Shown piece after piece: positions 24,647-33,635 of a DNA stretch of 62,123 nucleotides; positions within the stretch are counted from its first letter, which is position 1, and every line of letters begins with the position of its first letter. The stretch covers positions 1 to 62,123 of the forward strand of contig NZ_FQVB01000026.1 of NCBI RefSeq assembly GCF_900129305.1, written 5' to 3'. The notes beneath the pieces are model-generated. The model was not told the DNA's origin. It searched no databases and worked only from the letters and a program-made list of their open reading frames with translations. A program made the translations under genes and the position numbers. This DNA comes from Desulfacinum infernum DSM 9756 (GTDB lineage: Bacteria > Desulfobacterota > Syntrophobacteria > Syntrophobacterales > DSM-9756).

Positions 24647-25701
24647 ACGCTTTCCACTCCTATGTGCTCCTGCACCGCAGACGACGGGTTGGGAACTTCC
24701 ATGGCCCGCAGTTCGGCGCGCTTGACGAATCGAATGGGCCGATCCAAGACGCGGGCCGCCTCCAGAAGGCCCGGCTCATCCGCCTTGAGGTCCACGCTGG
24801 CCAACGTTCGAATGGCCTGAAGGGACAGACCGTTTCGGCGGAACACCTCCCGGACCAGCTCCACGATTTCTTCCACCGGGGTGCCCCGGTTGCATCCGAT
24901 CCCCACCGTGAGAACCCTCGGGCGAAGGCTCACCGCCCGAACCTCCTCCGGCGCCAGTCGCTCCCACACCCAGATACCGGGCGCTTCCTGGATTTCCATT
25001 CCCAGGGCCCGCAGCCGATCGAAAAGGATTTCCCGGGCCCGCACCGGCCCTTCCGGCGAGGTGAGGATCTCCCGTGGCAGCGAAATTGGGACGGCCCGGG
25101 GAAACCGATCCAGGTAAGGGTTCAGCCTGCCTTCCGGATCCAGGATCCAGAAAGGTTCCTCTTCCAGCACCGCCCGCGTGAGCCGCGGGAGATGCTCCAT
25201 CCCCTCGATCTCCAGCCCCGCCTCCCGGGCCGTGAGATCCACGGCGGCCTTTCCCGTCACGTCCGTGGCCGTGGTGATGACGGCCTGCCCCCCCAGCTCC
25301 AGGGCGATGCGGCGGGCCAGTCGATTGGCGCCGCCCAGATGACCGGAAAGCAGGCTGATGACGAACCGCCCTTTCTCGTCCACCACCACCACTGCCGGAT
25401 CCCGGCTCTTGTGGCGCAGAAGAGGGGCGATGGAGCGCACCACGATGCCCGTGGCCATGATGAAGACCAGGGCGCGATGATCCTTCCAAAGCTCGGTCAC
25501 GCGGTCGCGCAGGCGGTCGAACGGCTCGGCGCCCATGGCCAGCGCGAAGCCATGGCGCCGGGGAACGTGCACGACGGCGCGCTTCAGCGCCCGCCCGAGC
25601 CTCAGGGCCAGCGAGGCGCCGTTCGCCGTAAGCGCCAACACCGCCGTGGGTCCCGAAACGTCATGGAGAGGAGGGTCGGAAGCCATGGCCGAACGACTCA
25701 T
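24538..25701 (-). CDS. cbiG: Cobalt-precorrin-5A hydrolase (CbiG)
   Basis: 387 residues. GRFVISLLSGHLGGANRLARRIA (central CbiG domain) and the C-terminal LTVGIGCNRGTPVEEIVELV with IRTLASVDLKADEPGLLEAAR are family signatures. It opens the delta-lactone with loss of acetaldehyde in the anaerobic B12 pathway, so this organism inserts cobalt early. It overlaps cbiF upstream by 41 bp and cbiH downstream by 109 bp. Confidence 0.9.
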   Translation of the reverse strand: MSRSAMASDPPLHDVSGPTAVLALTANGASLALRLGRALKRAVVHVPRRHGFALAMGAEPFDRLRDRVTELWKDHRALVFIMATGIVVRSIAPLLRHKSRDPAVVVVDEKGRFVISLLSGHLGGANRLARRIALELGGQAVITTATDVTGKAAVDLTAREAGLEIEGMEHLPRLTRAVLEEEPFWILDPEGRLNPYLDRFPRAVPISLPREILTSPEGPVRAREILFDRLRALGMEIQEAPGIWVWERLAPEEVRAVSLRPRVLTVGIGCNRGTPVEEIVELVREVFRRNGLSLQAIRTLASVDLKADEPGLLEAARVLDRPIRFVKRAELRAMEVPNPSSAVQEHIGVESVCEAAALRTAPKGRLIVPKRKSRNVTVAVARDASPW

Positions 25702-26449
25702 CGTAAAGGCGGGATCGCGTCCCGTGGCGCCCGGGATCCAGCACGTCCCCCACCAGGATCACGGCCTGCCGGCCGATGTCCGCCTCGCGAACCTTCTCGG
25801 CGATGTCGGCCAGGGTTCCTCGAAGGAAGCGCTCATCCGGCCACCCCACCCGGTAGGCCACCACCACGGGCGTCTCTTGCGGGTAGGAACCGCACAGATC
25901 CTCCACCACGGCGTCCATCCGCGAGACACTCAGGTAGATGGCCATGGTGGCCCGGTGGGCGGCCAGGCTCCGGAGCGATTCCCGGTCAGGGACGGGCGTG
26001 CGGCCGGCAGCGCGGGTAAAGATCACCGTCTGGGACACCTCCGGCAGGGTGAGCTGACAGCGGATGTGGGCGGCAGCGGCGAAGGCGGCGGACACTCCCG
26101 GGACCATCTCGTAGTCGATGCCATCCCGGTCCAAGAGGCGCATCTGTTCCTGGACGGCTCCATACAGGGCGGGATCTCCCGTGTGAAGCCGCACCACCAG
26201 CCGACCCCGTTTCGCCGCCTCCACCAACAGGGCATGGGTTTCCTCCAGGGTCAGCGGAGCGCTGTCGTGGATCTCCGCCTCCGGCTTGCATTGGTCCAGA
26301 AGAGCCCGGGGCACCAGAGATCCCGCATAGACCACCCGATCCGCCCGCCGGAGAAGGCGCCGCCCCTTCACCGTAATGAGATCCGGATCGCCGGGCCCCG
26401 CCCCCACAAAGAAGACCTTCCCGTTCCATCTTTTCTCGGCGTCAGCCAT
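25661..26449 (-). CDS. cbiF: Cobalt-precorrin-4 C11-methyltransferase (CobM/CbiF)
   Basis: 262 residues. KVFFVGAGPGDPDLITVKG, RLHTGDPALYGAVQEQM, EMVPGVSAAFAAAAHIRCQLT and the QTVIFTRAAGRTPVP loop identify CbiF. ATG 26449 is 20 bp after the upstream cbiET stop and has GGAGCGG before it. Soluble SAM-dependent enzyme; part of the minus-strand cbiET-F-G-H run. Confidence 0.92.
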   Translation of the reverse strand: MADAEKRWNGKVFFVGAGPGDPDLITVKGRRLLRRADRVVYAGSLVPRALLDQCKPEAEIHDSAPLTLEETHALLVEAAKRGRLVVRLHTGDPALYGAVQEQMRLLDRDGIDYEMVPGVSAAFAAAAHIRCQLTLPEVSQTVIFTRAAGRTPVPDRESLRSLAAHRATMAIYLSVSRMDAVVEDLCGSYPQETPVVVAYRVGWPDERFLRGTLADIAEKVREADIGRQAVILVGDVLDPGRHGTRSRLYDESFGHGFRPSSP

Positions 26450-26469
26450 GTCTACCGCTCCATCGGCTC

Positions 26470-27759
26470 TCAGTTCGCATCCCCGCGGGGAGTCATGGCA
26501 CAGACCGTCACCGGGTTGAGCGCCTCCCAACGAGCGGTATCCCCGATGGGAACGGCACGGCTCACCTGGATCTGGCTCATTTCCAGGGAACACCCGTGGG
26601 CCCGGGCGAAATCCTGCACCTGGGCGAGGCTCCGGAAGGTGACGGAAGTGACGACCAGGCGTCCGCCGGGGCGTATCCTGGGCCGTACCTTTTCCAGCAA
26701 GGCCCGCAGGTCGGCTCCGCCTCCGCCCACGAAGACCCGGTCCGGATTCGGAAGCTTGTCCACCTGCTCCAGGGCGTCCCCTTCCACCACGCAAATCTCA
26801 CCGCAATGAAACCGGCGCACGTTCTCCCGGATCTGGGCGACTCTTTCCGGCACCCGTTCCACCGCCCAGACGGCCCGGAGGGGCACGAGGCGGGCGGCCT
26901 CCACCGAGACGGCTCCGCTCCCCGCCCCCAGATCCCAGAGCACCTGGCCCGGCCGAAGCCCCAGCAGGGTCAGGACGACGCTTCGCACCTCCCGCTTGGT
27001 GATGAGCCCCCGGTGGTGGGCAAAGGCCTCGTCGTCGATCCCGCAAAAGGGAGGAGGCTCCGGCGTCCCGGAGAGCCCGGTGTCCGCCGACGGTTGGACC
27101 AGCACCACGTTGAGGGACGAAAAAGATTGGCCCTTGGCTTCGGCCGCCGTCAAGCAGTGAATGCGCTCCGAGGAAAGCCCCAGGTCTTCGCCCACCCAAA
27201 ACGGCAGGCTTTCCAACCCCGAGGCGACCAGGCGAGCCGCCACCCAGGCGGCCGAGTGTCGGGCGTCCGTGAGCAGCGCCACCGGAGTGCCCAAGCGAAG
27301 GTGCCACAGCCATTCCAGCGTGGGCTCACGTCCGTGAAGGCTCACCACCCGCACATCGTCCCACGGCATTCCCACCCGGGCGCAGAAGACCTGAACCGTG
27401 GTGGGGCCGGGAACGAAAAGGAGACGATCTCTTCCGAAACGTTTCAACAGCCGGCGCCCGATCCCGAAAAAGAGGGGGTCTCCCGACGCCAGAACGGCCA
27501 CCCGATGCGACCCGCTCCAATCTTCGATCCGGTCCAGAACGGGATCCAACGGAGACCGGATCGGAACCTTCTCTCCGGTGTGGTGGTCGAACAGCGCCAG
27601 GATCCGGCTCCCGCCCACCAGGACCTGAGCCCGCCGGACCAGTTCCAAGGCACGCCCGGAGCACTCTTCGGGACGGGCGCCCACTCCGATCACGGCCACC
27701 GTGGGAGGCTCCCAAACGTCCTCAGCGGTTATCTCCCGGATCTTCAGGTCTTCCTGCAC
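26470..27759 (-). CDS. cbiET: Cobalt-precorrin-6B/7 methyltransferase-decarboxylase fusion (CbiET/CobL type)
   Basis: 429 residues. CbiE half (about 20-230): VAVIGVGARPEECSGRALELV, LASGDPLFFGIGRRLL. CbiT half (about 245-429): LITKREVRSVVLTLLGLRPGQVLWDLGAGSG is the SAM-binding core. The fusion methylates C5 and C15 and decarboxylates the C12 acetate. GTG 27759 is chosen because the longer frame upstream reads through a GC-rich repeat. GGAGGAGAGG directly precedes it. Confidence 0.9.
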   Translation of the reverse strand: MQEDLKIREITAEDVWEPPTVAVIGVGARPEECSGRALELVRRAQVLVGGSRILALFDHHTGEKVPIRSPLDPVLDRIEDWSGSHRVAVLASGDPLFFGIGRRLLKRFGRDRLLFVPGPTTVQVFCARVGMPWDDVRVVSLHGREPTLEWLWHLRLGTPVALLTDARHSAAWVAARLVASGLESLPFWVGEDLGLSSERIHCLTAAEAKGQSFSSLNVVLVQPSADTGLSGTPEPPPFCGIDDEAFAHHRGLITKREVRSVVLTLLGLRPGQVLWDLGAGSGAVSVEAARLVPLRAVWAVERVPERVAQIRENVRRFHCGEICVVEGDALEQVDKLPNPDRVFVGGGGADLRALLEKVRPRIRPGGRLVVTSVTFRSLAQVQDFARAHGCSLEMSQIQVSRAVPIGDTARWEALNPVTVCAMTPRGDAN

Positions 27760-28077
27760 CCTCTCCTCCGCTGGAAATGGTCTGCCGCGCCATTGGCGGG
27801 CGGGGATAAACCCCGCCCCTACCCTCTGGATCAACGCGCTTCAGTAGGGGCGGGCTTTACGCCCGCCCTTCAGGAGCGCGCCACGATAAAGAATCCCCCC
27901 CGATTAGGAGAGAACGAACCTGGAATCCCGTTCCCTGGGAGCCGGCTTGCCTGCGACCTGGCGGCCAAGGCCGCTCCTAGGCTGCAAACGACGCATTTGC
28001 ATTCATTCGCGGTTATCTTCCCCATGACAGGGTTGCGCTGCGATGGAATAGGCAATCGCCCGTTTTTGCACCTTCGG
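27760..28077. repeat. Repeat-bearing gap between cbiD and cbiET
   Basis: Two palindromes of the GTAGGGGCG family: GCGGGCGGGGATAAACCCCG near 27797-27823 and GTAGGGGCGGGCTTTACGCC at 27845-27868. A CATTCGCGGTTATC string lies near 28004. No gene seen. Confidence 0.6.
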
Positions 28078-29388
28078 CTAAGCCGTCACATCGGCCAGAA
28101 GCGCCCCGTCGTAATCGAAAAGGAGCAGCCGCACGTCCGTTTCCCGGCCCGCCAGCGCCTTGGACTGCCGGGCCGCCTCCCGGGCAATCCTTCGCACCAC
28201 CCGGTGGACCGGCAGGGTGTGCCGTGGGGGAGCGTCCCGGACTTCCGATCCTTCCCGGCCGGATGCCGCCTTGAGAATCTCCAGGGCATGCCGCGCCGTG
28301 TTGGCCCCGCGGATCCGCCGGACGGTTTCATCCGGCATGCCTATCTCCGCCGCACACCGAGCCACGGCTTCCAGATCCATGGCCACCTTGTGGGCATGGG
28401 TGTACGGGTGGCCTTGGGCCATCTTGACCGCCTTGCCGAAAAAGACGCTGTGGACGATGGAGCGGAAACCCTCCGCCACGGCTCTCTTGACGGCAAAGGC
28501 AAAGAAATCCGCAATCTGGACGAAGGATTCCGGCGGCAGCCCGTTCAAAAGGGCGCGAGCCATCTTCTCGCTCTTGCCGCCCGTACTGAGCACCACCTGG
28601 GAACATCCGGTGGACCGAGCCACGTCCAGAGCCACCTGGATCGTTTCTTCGTATGCCTGATGGGAAAACGGTCTGACAAGGCCCGTGGTGCCCAGGATGG
28701 AAATCCCACCAAGGACGCCCAGCCGGGCATTGAGTGTGTGGCGCGCCAGATCTTCGCCTCCCGGAACAGACACCTCCACATGGACGGTGACCGCCGGCGC
28801 CGCTTCGAGCGGGCCGGGCGCCGGGATCCAAACCCCCGGGCTTCCGGCAGGCGACTCCCACGGCACACGATCCGCTCCGAAACCCAGGGGAACCCCATGG
28901 AGCGCCTGGGACGGCACCCGTCCCACTTCCTCCAGAAGGTTCTCCGCCAGCATCCGGCGCGGCACCGGATTCACGGCCGGCTCCCCCACGGCCACGGGGA
29001 GTCCGGGCTTGGTCACCCGGCCCACTCCGGCCCCCGCCGTAAGGCGAATCCAACCGGCACCGACCTCCAGCCCGCCTGTTTCGGGATCCGATGAAAAGCG
29101 CCCCAGGCACAACCGCACGCAAACCCGCGCCCGGTGGGTCACATCGGGATCGTCCCCGCCGTCCTTGATGACGCAGGCCTCCGCCCAGTCGCCGTGCCCA
29201 ACGCAACGGGCCACCTCCACGGGCAGGTAGTAGCCCGCCGGAAGCCGGACCGCCACAGACGAAGGACACTCGCCGGAAAGAAGACACCGCGCGGCGGCCC
29301 TCGCGGCCGCCGTCATGGCCGTGCCGGTACTGAAGCCCATGCGAAGCCGGCGGCGCCCCGCCGTCTCTTGCCCGCTCGTGCCGCTCAT
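28078..29388 (-). CDS. cbiD: Cobalt-precorrin-5B C1-methyltransferase (CbiD)
   Basis: 436 residues. The N-terminal RRLRMGFSTGTAMTAAARAA is the family hallmark. The central GVGRVTKPGLPVAVGEPAVNPVPRRM, ISILGTTGLVRPFSHQAY, and VVLSTGGKSEKMAR confirm it. Longer than many CbiD by a C-terminal stretch (to FDYDGALLADVTA). ATG 29388 has GGAAAA upstream. First gene of the minus-strand group; divergent from the riboswitch and cbiC. Confidence 0.92.
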   Translation of the reverse strand: MSGTSGQETAGRRRLRMGFSTGTAMTAAARAAARCLLSGECPSSVAVRLPAGYYLPVEVARCVGHGDWAEACVIKDGGDDPDVTHRARVCVRLCLGRFSSDPETGGLEVGAGWIRLTAGAGVGRVTKPGLPVAVGEPAVNPVPRRMLAENLLEEVGRVPSQALHGVPLGFGADRVPWESPAGSPGVWIPAPGPLEAAPAVTVHVEVSVPGGEDLARHTLNARLGVLGGISILGTTGLVRPFSHQAYEETIQVALDVARSTGCSQVVLSTGGKSEKMARALLNGLPPESFVQIADFFAFAVKRAVAEGFRSIVHSVFFGKAVKMAQGHPYTHAHKVAMDLEAVARCAAEIGMPDETVRRIRGANTARHALEILKAASGREGSEVRDAPPRHTLPVHRVVRRIAREAARQSKALAGRETDVRLLLFDYDGALLADVTA

Positions 29389-29543
29389 TTTTCCATCAAA
29401 ACCCGAATTTTCCGTTTCGCGCCCACCGCGATGCCCCCAGATCCGAAGAAAACGCATTCTGACACCAAGCCGTCCGCCTGTCCACCCCGGCGCGCCCACC
29501 GCTGCATCCCCCATCACTCATCACTCAACCCAGAGATCCCTCA

Positions 29544-29572
29544 TTGACGGGACGGAAACCTTTGGCTAAATA
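29544..29572 (+). promoter_or_regulatory. Sigma70-type promoter of the cobalamin riboswitch leader
   Basis: TTGACG (29544-29549), 17-bp spacer, TAAATA (29567-29572). It starts a leader of about 350 nt that contains the riboswitch. Confidence 0.6.
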
Positions 29573-29594
29573 GGAGGGTGCAAGGTTCCTTGAC

Positions 29595-29785
29595 ATTGAG
29601 CCAGGATCAGGTGCCCGCCGGACGGGCTTAAAAGGGAAGACGGTGCAAATCCGTCGCGGTCCCGCCGCTGTGAACGGGGACGAACGCCGCATGGCCACTG
29701 TTGCAGCACGCCTGCAATGGGAAGGGCGGCCAGTAGGAGGATCCGTGAGCCAGAAGACCTGCCTGAGACCTGCGGGGAGAGACAC
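29595..29785 (+). ncRNA. Cobalamin (B12) riboswitch
   Basis: Conserved pieces appear in order: GGTGCCCGCCGGACGGGCTT, AAAAGGGAA, GGTGCAAATCC, CCGCTGTGAACGGGGACG, GCCACTG, and the B12 box GAGCCAGAAGACCTGCCT (29747-29764). This order and spacing are those of the AdoCbl riboswitch class. It is followed by an intrinsic terminator just ahead of cbiC, so control is probably by transcription termination. Confidence 0.92.
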
Positions 29786-29870
29786 CGGATGGGAAACGGC
29801 GTCTTTCCGCGAAGGGCATATCCCATAAACGGGAGCCTTTCGTCACAGGGGATGAAGAGAAACGGGTGCA

Positions 29871-29906
29871 ATCCTTGGAGCCGCAAGGCTTCAAGGATTT
29901 TTTTTT
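29871..29906 (+). terminator. Riboswitch-controlled intrinsic terminator before cbiC
   Basis: ATCCTTGGAGCC pairs with GGCTTCAAGGAT across a GCAA loop with one G-U pair, and nine T residues follow (29898-29906). The cbiC start lies 18 bp further on. Confidence 0.85.
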
Positions 29907-29924
29907 GGAAAAGCGGGGAAAGTC

Positions 29925-30593
29925 ATGAGCGAGGAGAGCAACGGCACTTCGTATCGTCCCGGCTTGGTACAGGCCGGCCGGAATATCGAAGAGGAGAGCT
30001 TTCGCATCATCGAGGCCGAAATGGGCCCCCACTCTTTCGATCCCGAGGCCTGGTCCATCGTGCGACGGATCATCCACACCACCGGGGACTTCGAATACGC
30101 GCAGCTCATCCGGATCCATCCGGAAGCCGTCTCCGCCGCCGTCCGAGCCCTCCGGGGCGGAGCCGCCATCTACGTCGATACCCGCATGATCCAGGTGGGA
30201 CTTTCCCCCTGGAGGCTCCAGTGGTTTGGAAACCCGGTCTTCACGCCGGCGGCTGATCCCGAAACCCACCTGATGGCGGAGAAGCTGGGACTGACCCGTT
30301 CCGTGGCCGCCTTTCGCAAGATGGGCGAGCGCCTCACGGGAAACATCGTGGCCGTGGGCAATGCACCGACGGCGCTCCTGGAGGTGCTGCGCCTCTGGCG
30401 GGAGGACGGCGTGCGCCCCGCTCTGGTGATCGGGGTTCCCGTGGGGTTCGTTCAGGCCGACACGGCCAAGGACGCCCTCTGGGAAGCGGACCGGATCCCC
30501 TCCATTACGGTTAAGGGAAGGAAAGGCGGCAGCACGGTGGCCGTGGCCGTTCTCCACGCCCTCTTGGAACTGGCCCAAAAGGAATCGCGTTAG
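29925..30593 (+). CDS. cbiC: Cobalt-precorrin-8 methylmutase (CbiC/CobH)
   Basis: 222 residues. IEEESFRIIEAEMG, VRRIIHTTGDFEYAQLIRI and GNAPTALLEVLRL with GVPVGFVQADTAKDAL mark the methylmutase that moves the C11 methyl to C12, making hydrogenobyrinate/cobyrinate. The catalytic His is in RRIIHTTGD. GGGGAAAG precedes ATG. It is under the cobalamin riboswitch. The TAG stop coincides with the left end of a MITE-like element. Confidence 0.92.
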   Translation: MSEESNGTSYRPGLVQAGRNIEEESFRIIEAEMGPHSFDPEAWSIVRRIIHTTGDFEYAQLIRIHPEAVSAAVRALRGGAAIYVDTRMIQVGLSPWRLQWFGNPVFTPAADPETHLMAEKLGLTRSVAAFRKMGERLTGNIVAVGNAPTALLEVLRLWREDGVRPALVIGVPVGFVQADTAKDALWEADRIPSITVKGRKGGSTVAVAVLHALLELAQKESR

Positions 30594-30734
30594 GGGGCTG
30601 CCCGGGAACGATTGATTTGCGTCGTTCAACGCACATTCGTCATCCCCGCGAAAGCGGGGATCCAGGATTTCCAGTAAGTTATGGACTCCCGCTTGCGCGG
30701 GAGTGACGGTTGGGGGAGTTCCCGGACAGGCTAA
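30590..30734 (+). repeat. MITE-like element (YTAG family), complete copy
   Basis: Left end TTAG + GGGGCTGCCCGGGAACG, right end GTTCCCGGACAGGCTAA. The interior matches the 23227 copy (CCCCGCGAAAGCGGGGATCC and CTCCCGCTTGCGCGGGAG). Confidence 0.7.
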
Positions 30735-31078
30735 CAGGGACCTGTCCGGGAACGGGGTCCCTTCATCGACCGCCAAGGGACCCATCTTCTTTCGTAGCCG
30801 CGGGGCTTCAGCCCCGCGGGAAGGGACCGTCGCAACCCCATGAAATGCCATGCACCACCCGAAGGCCTGTCCTGCGTTCGGGTGGACGCCCGCAGGCCTG
30901 AAGGGCTGCGCCACGAGAAAAGCGGTGACTGTCAGCTTAGCGGGCGGTGAGAAACCCCGCCCCTACCCGAGAAGGTGATCCGCTCTTGGGGGGGCGGTTC
31001 GCGAACCGTCTCTCCGTGAACCGGCGAGGCACAATCCCCAAAAGGGATCAAGGCCTTCCTAAACGAAAGGACAAGGAC
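30735..31078. repeat. Gap before cbiL with family R3 copy in reverse orientation
   Basis: 30795-30918 is the reverse-orientation copy of family R3 (GTAGCCGCGGGGCTTCAGCC to GGGCTGCGCCACG). A degenerate GCGGGCGGTGAGAAACCCCG palindrome follows near 30939-30963. No gene seen. Confidence 0.6.
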
Positions 31079-31795
31079 ATGCTGGGAACTTTCTACGGCA
31101 TCGGTGTGGGTCCGGGAGACCCGGAGCTTTTGACTCTCAAGGCGGTCCGGGCTCTCAAGAAGGTGCGGCACGTGTTCGCGGCGGCATCCAGCAAGAACGA
31201 TTACAGCTTGGCCCTGGAAATAGCCCGGCAACACGTGCCGGCGGACACGCCCGTGAGCCTCCTGGACTTTCCCATGACCTTCGACAAGGCCCGCCTGGAA
31301 GAGGCCTGGCATACCAACTGCCTCACCGTGGTGGAAAAGCTGCAAGCCGGCTGGGACGTGGCGTTCGTGACCCTGGGGGATCCCATGACCTTCAGCACCT
31401 TCATCTACCTGCTCCGGAAGGTACGCAGCCGGCTGCCCCAGGTGCCCGTGGTCACCGTCCCCGGCATCACCGCATACCAGGCTGCCGCGGCCTGCGCCGG
31501 CGTGCCCCTGGCGGAAGCGGAAGAGACCTTCACCGTGATCTCCGGGGCCAAGGGCGGAGAGGCCCTTCCCCACGTCCTTCCCTTTTCCGACAACGTGGTG
31601 CTCATGAAGACCTACAAGAAATTTCCCGAAATCCTGGACCGCATCCGCGCCATGGGTTTGGCCGACCGGTGCTGTTTCGTGAGCCGGTGCGGCCTGGAAG
31701 GGCAGACGGTGGAAAAGGATTTCGAAAAACTCTCGGAACTCAACCCCCACTACCTGTCCCTTTTGATCCTCAAGAAACGGGGCCTCGAACCATGA
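31079..31795 (+). CDS. cbiL: Precorrin-2 C20-methyltransferase (CobI/CbiL)
   Basis: 238 residues: GTFYGIGVGPGDPELLTLKAV, FVTLGDPMTFSTFIYLL, VPGITAYQAAAACAGVPLAEAEET and KTYKKFPEIL fit CbiL/CobI. It makes precorrin-3A (or the cobalt form) in the early pathway. ATG 31079 follows AAAGGACAAGG. The stop overlaps the next start (ATGA), so it is co-transcribed with the ABC transporter. Confidence 0.9.
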   Translation: MLGTFYGIGVGPGDPELLTLKAVRALKKVRHVFAAASSKNDYSLALEIARQHVPADTPVSLLDFPMTFDKARLEEAWHTNCLTVVEKLQAGWDVAFVTLGDPMTFSTFIYLLRKVRSRLPQVPVVTVPGITAYQAAAACAGVPLAEAEETFTVISGAKGGEALPHVLPFSDNVVLMKTYKKFPEILDRIRAMGLADRCCFVSRCGLEGQTVEKDFEKLSELNPHYLSLLILKKRGLEP

Positions 31796-32847
31796 CTCCA
31801 GCCACCCGTTCGGGCCGAAACCGGCTGCTCCTCTTCTGGACCGTCGCTGGCCTCCTGGTACCCGCGGCCGCCCTTTTGTGCGCTGCCGTGGGCCCATTCC
31901 ATGTGGAAGCCTCCCGGGTGTGGCGGATCATCACCCACCCCCTGGACGCCGGATCGGCCTCCGGGATCGACGAGACGGCGCGCTACATCGTCTTGAACGT
32001 GCGCCTGGCCCGCGTGGTCCTGGCCCTGTTGGTGGGGGCGGCCCTGGCGCTGGCCGGATCGGTTTACCAGGGAGTGCTCCTCAACCCGCTGGCCGATCCT
32101 TTCACGTTGGGGGTGTCCACCGGAGCGGCCTTCGGGGCCTCCCTGGCCATCCTGGGAGGGTGGACGGCGTGGCGCCTGGCCGGGCTGGGCACGCTGCCCT
32201 TGGCGGCTTTCGCAGGGGCCGTGGGGGCCCTGCTTCTCGTCCTGCTCCTGGGGCGCGTGGAAGGCCGGGTCCAGACCACCACCCTGGTGCTGGCGGGCAT
32301 CATCGTCTCCACCTTTCTTTCCGCCTGGATCAGCCTGCTCAAGAGCCTTAACGAGGACTCCCTTTCCACCATCGTCTTCTGGATCATGGGAAGCCTTTCC
32401 GGAAGGAGCTGGCAACACGTGCTGATCGTTCTGCCGTACCTTCTGGGCGGAGCCTGCGTCATCTTCCTGTACGTTCGGGAGCTGGACATCCTCGCCCTAG
32501 GGGACATCCCCGCTCACCAGATGGGCGTGGCCGTCTCCCAGGTGCGCTTCCGCCTCCTGGCGGCCGCCTCCCTCATCACCGCCGCGGCCGTGGCGGTGAG
32601 CGGCGTCATCGGCTTCGTGGGACTGGTGGTTCCCCACCTGGTCCGGCTTCTCCTGGGCCCCCGGCACGGGCGTCTGCTGCCCGCGGCCATGATGACGGGA
32701 GCCCTCCTCACCCTGCTTTCCGACACCCTGGCCCGATCCCTCCTGCCCCACGGGCAGGAGATCCCTTTGGGCGTGGTGACAGCCATCCTGGGCGCTCCCT
32801 TCTTCTGTTACCTGCTCCTCCACAAGAAAAGAGCGGTGCTGGCGTGA
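31792..32847 (+). CDS. FecCD/BtuC-family ABC transporter permease
   Basis: 351 residues with about ten transmembrane helices. GSVYQGVLLNPLADPFTLGVSTGAAFGA and GVIGFVGLVVPHLVRLLLGPRHGRLLP are family signatures. It imports cobalamin/corrinoids or iron chelates; its place between cbiL and a BtuF-like gene favours corrinoid or cobalt-linked uptake. Four-base overlaps on both sides indicate coupled translation. Confidence 0.9.
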   Translation: MTPATRSGRNRLLLFWTVAGLLVPAAALLCAAVGPFHVEASRVWRIITHPLDAGSASGIDETARYIVLNVRLARVVLALLVGAALALAGSVYQGVLLNPLADPFTLGVSTGAAFGASLAILGGWTAWRLAGLGTLPLAAFAGAVGALLLVLLLGRVEGRVQTTTLVLAGIIVSTFLSAWISLLKSLNEDSLSTIVFWIMGSLSGRSWQHVLIVLPYLLGGACVIFLYVRELDILALGDIPAHQMGVAVSQVRFRLLAAASLITAAAVAVSGVIGFVGLVVPHLVRLLLGPRHGRLLPAAMMTGALLTLLSDTLARSLLPHGQEIPLGVVTAILGAPFFCYLLLHKKRAVLA

Positions 32848-33635
32848 TTCGTGTGTCCCACCTGTATTGCGGTTATCCCGGGCGCCCCGTTCTGCGGGAT
32901 GTGAACCTCCAGGTGGAAGCCGGAGAGTTCGTGGGAATCCTGGGGCCCAACGGCTCGGGCAAGACCACCCTTCTCTTGGCCCTCACCGGAATCCTCCGGC
33001 CGGAAAAAGGAACCATCACCATTGACGGGCATCGCCTGGAAGATCTCCCGTCCCGGGACCGGGCCCGAAGGATCGCCGTGGTTTCCCAGGACACCCAGGT
33101 GCGCTTTCCCTATCCCTGCGCCGACGTGGTGGCCATGGGCCGCTATCCCCACCAGGGCCGCTGGCGCGGCCCCACGCTTCGGGACGCCCGGGCGGTCCGG
33201 CGGGCCATGGAGCTCACCCGCACCCTGGATCTGGCCCAACGGCCCGTTTCCGACATCAGCGGCGGGGAGCGGCAGCGGGTGCTGGTGGCCAAGGCCCTGG
33301 CCCAGGACGCCCCGGTGCTGCTCCTGGACGAGGCCACGTCCGCCATGGACGTCCACTGGAAGCTTCAAACCTTCCGGCTCCTCGCGCACCTGCAGCGCAA
33401 GGAGCACAAGACCATCCTGGCCGTCCTGCACGACGTGAACCTGGCAGCGGTCTTCTGCCCGAGGCTCATCTTCCTGAAGGACGGGGCCGTGGTGGCCGAC
33501 GGCCCCGCCCGGGAGGTGCTGACTCCCGCCACCCTGGAACGGGTCTACGACAGCCCGGCCGTGGTCTACGACGTTCCGGGAAACGGCGCCCGCCAGGTCT
33601 TCTTCGTCCCCGATACGGAAGGAGCCCATCGGTGA
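32844..33635 (+). CDS. BtuD/FecE-type ABC transporter ATPase
   Basis: 263 residues. Walker A GPNGSGKTT (34-42), signature ISGGERQRVLVAKALAQ and Walker B VLLLDEATSAMD. The D-loop and the H-loop (AVLHDVN) are intact. It powers the FecCD-type permease encoded just upstream. GTG start overlaps the permease stop, and its own stop overlaps the next GTG. Confidence 0.92.
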   Translation: MIRVSHLYCGYPGRPVLRDVNLQVEAGEFVGILGPNGSGKTTLLLALTGILRPEKGTITIDGHRLEDLPSRDRARRIAVVSQDTQVRFPYPCADVVAMGRYPHQGRWRGPTLRDARAVRRAMELTRTLDLAQRPVSDISGGERQRVLVAKALAQDAPVLLLDEATSAMDVHWKLQTFRLLAHLQRKEHKTILAVLHDVNLAAVFCPRLIFLKDGAVVADGPAREVLTPATLERVYDSPAVVYDVPGNGARQVFFVPDTEGAHR

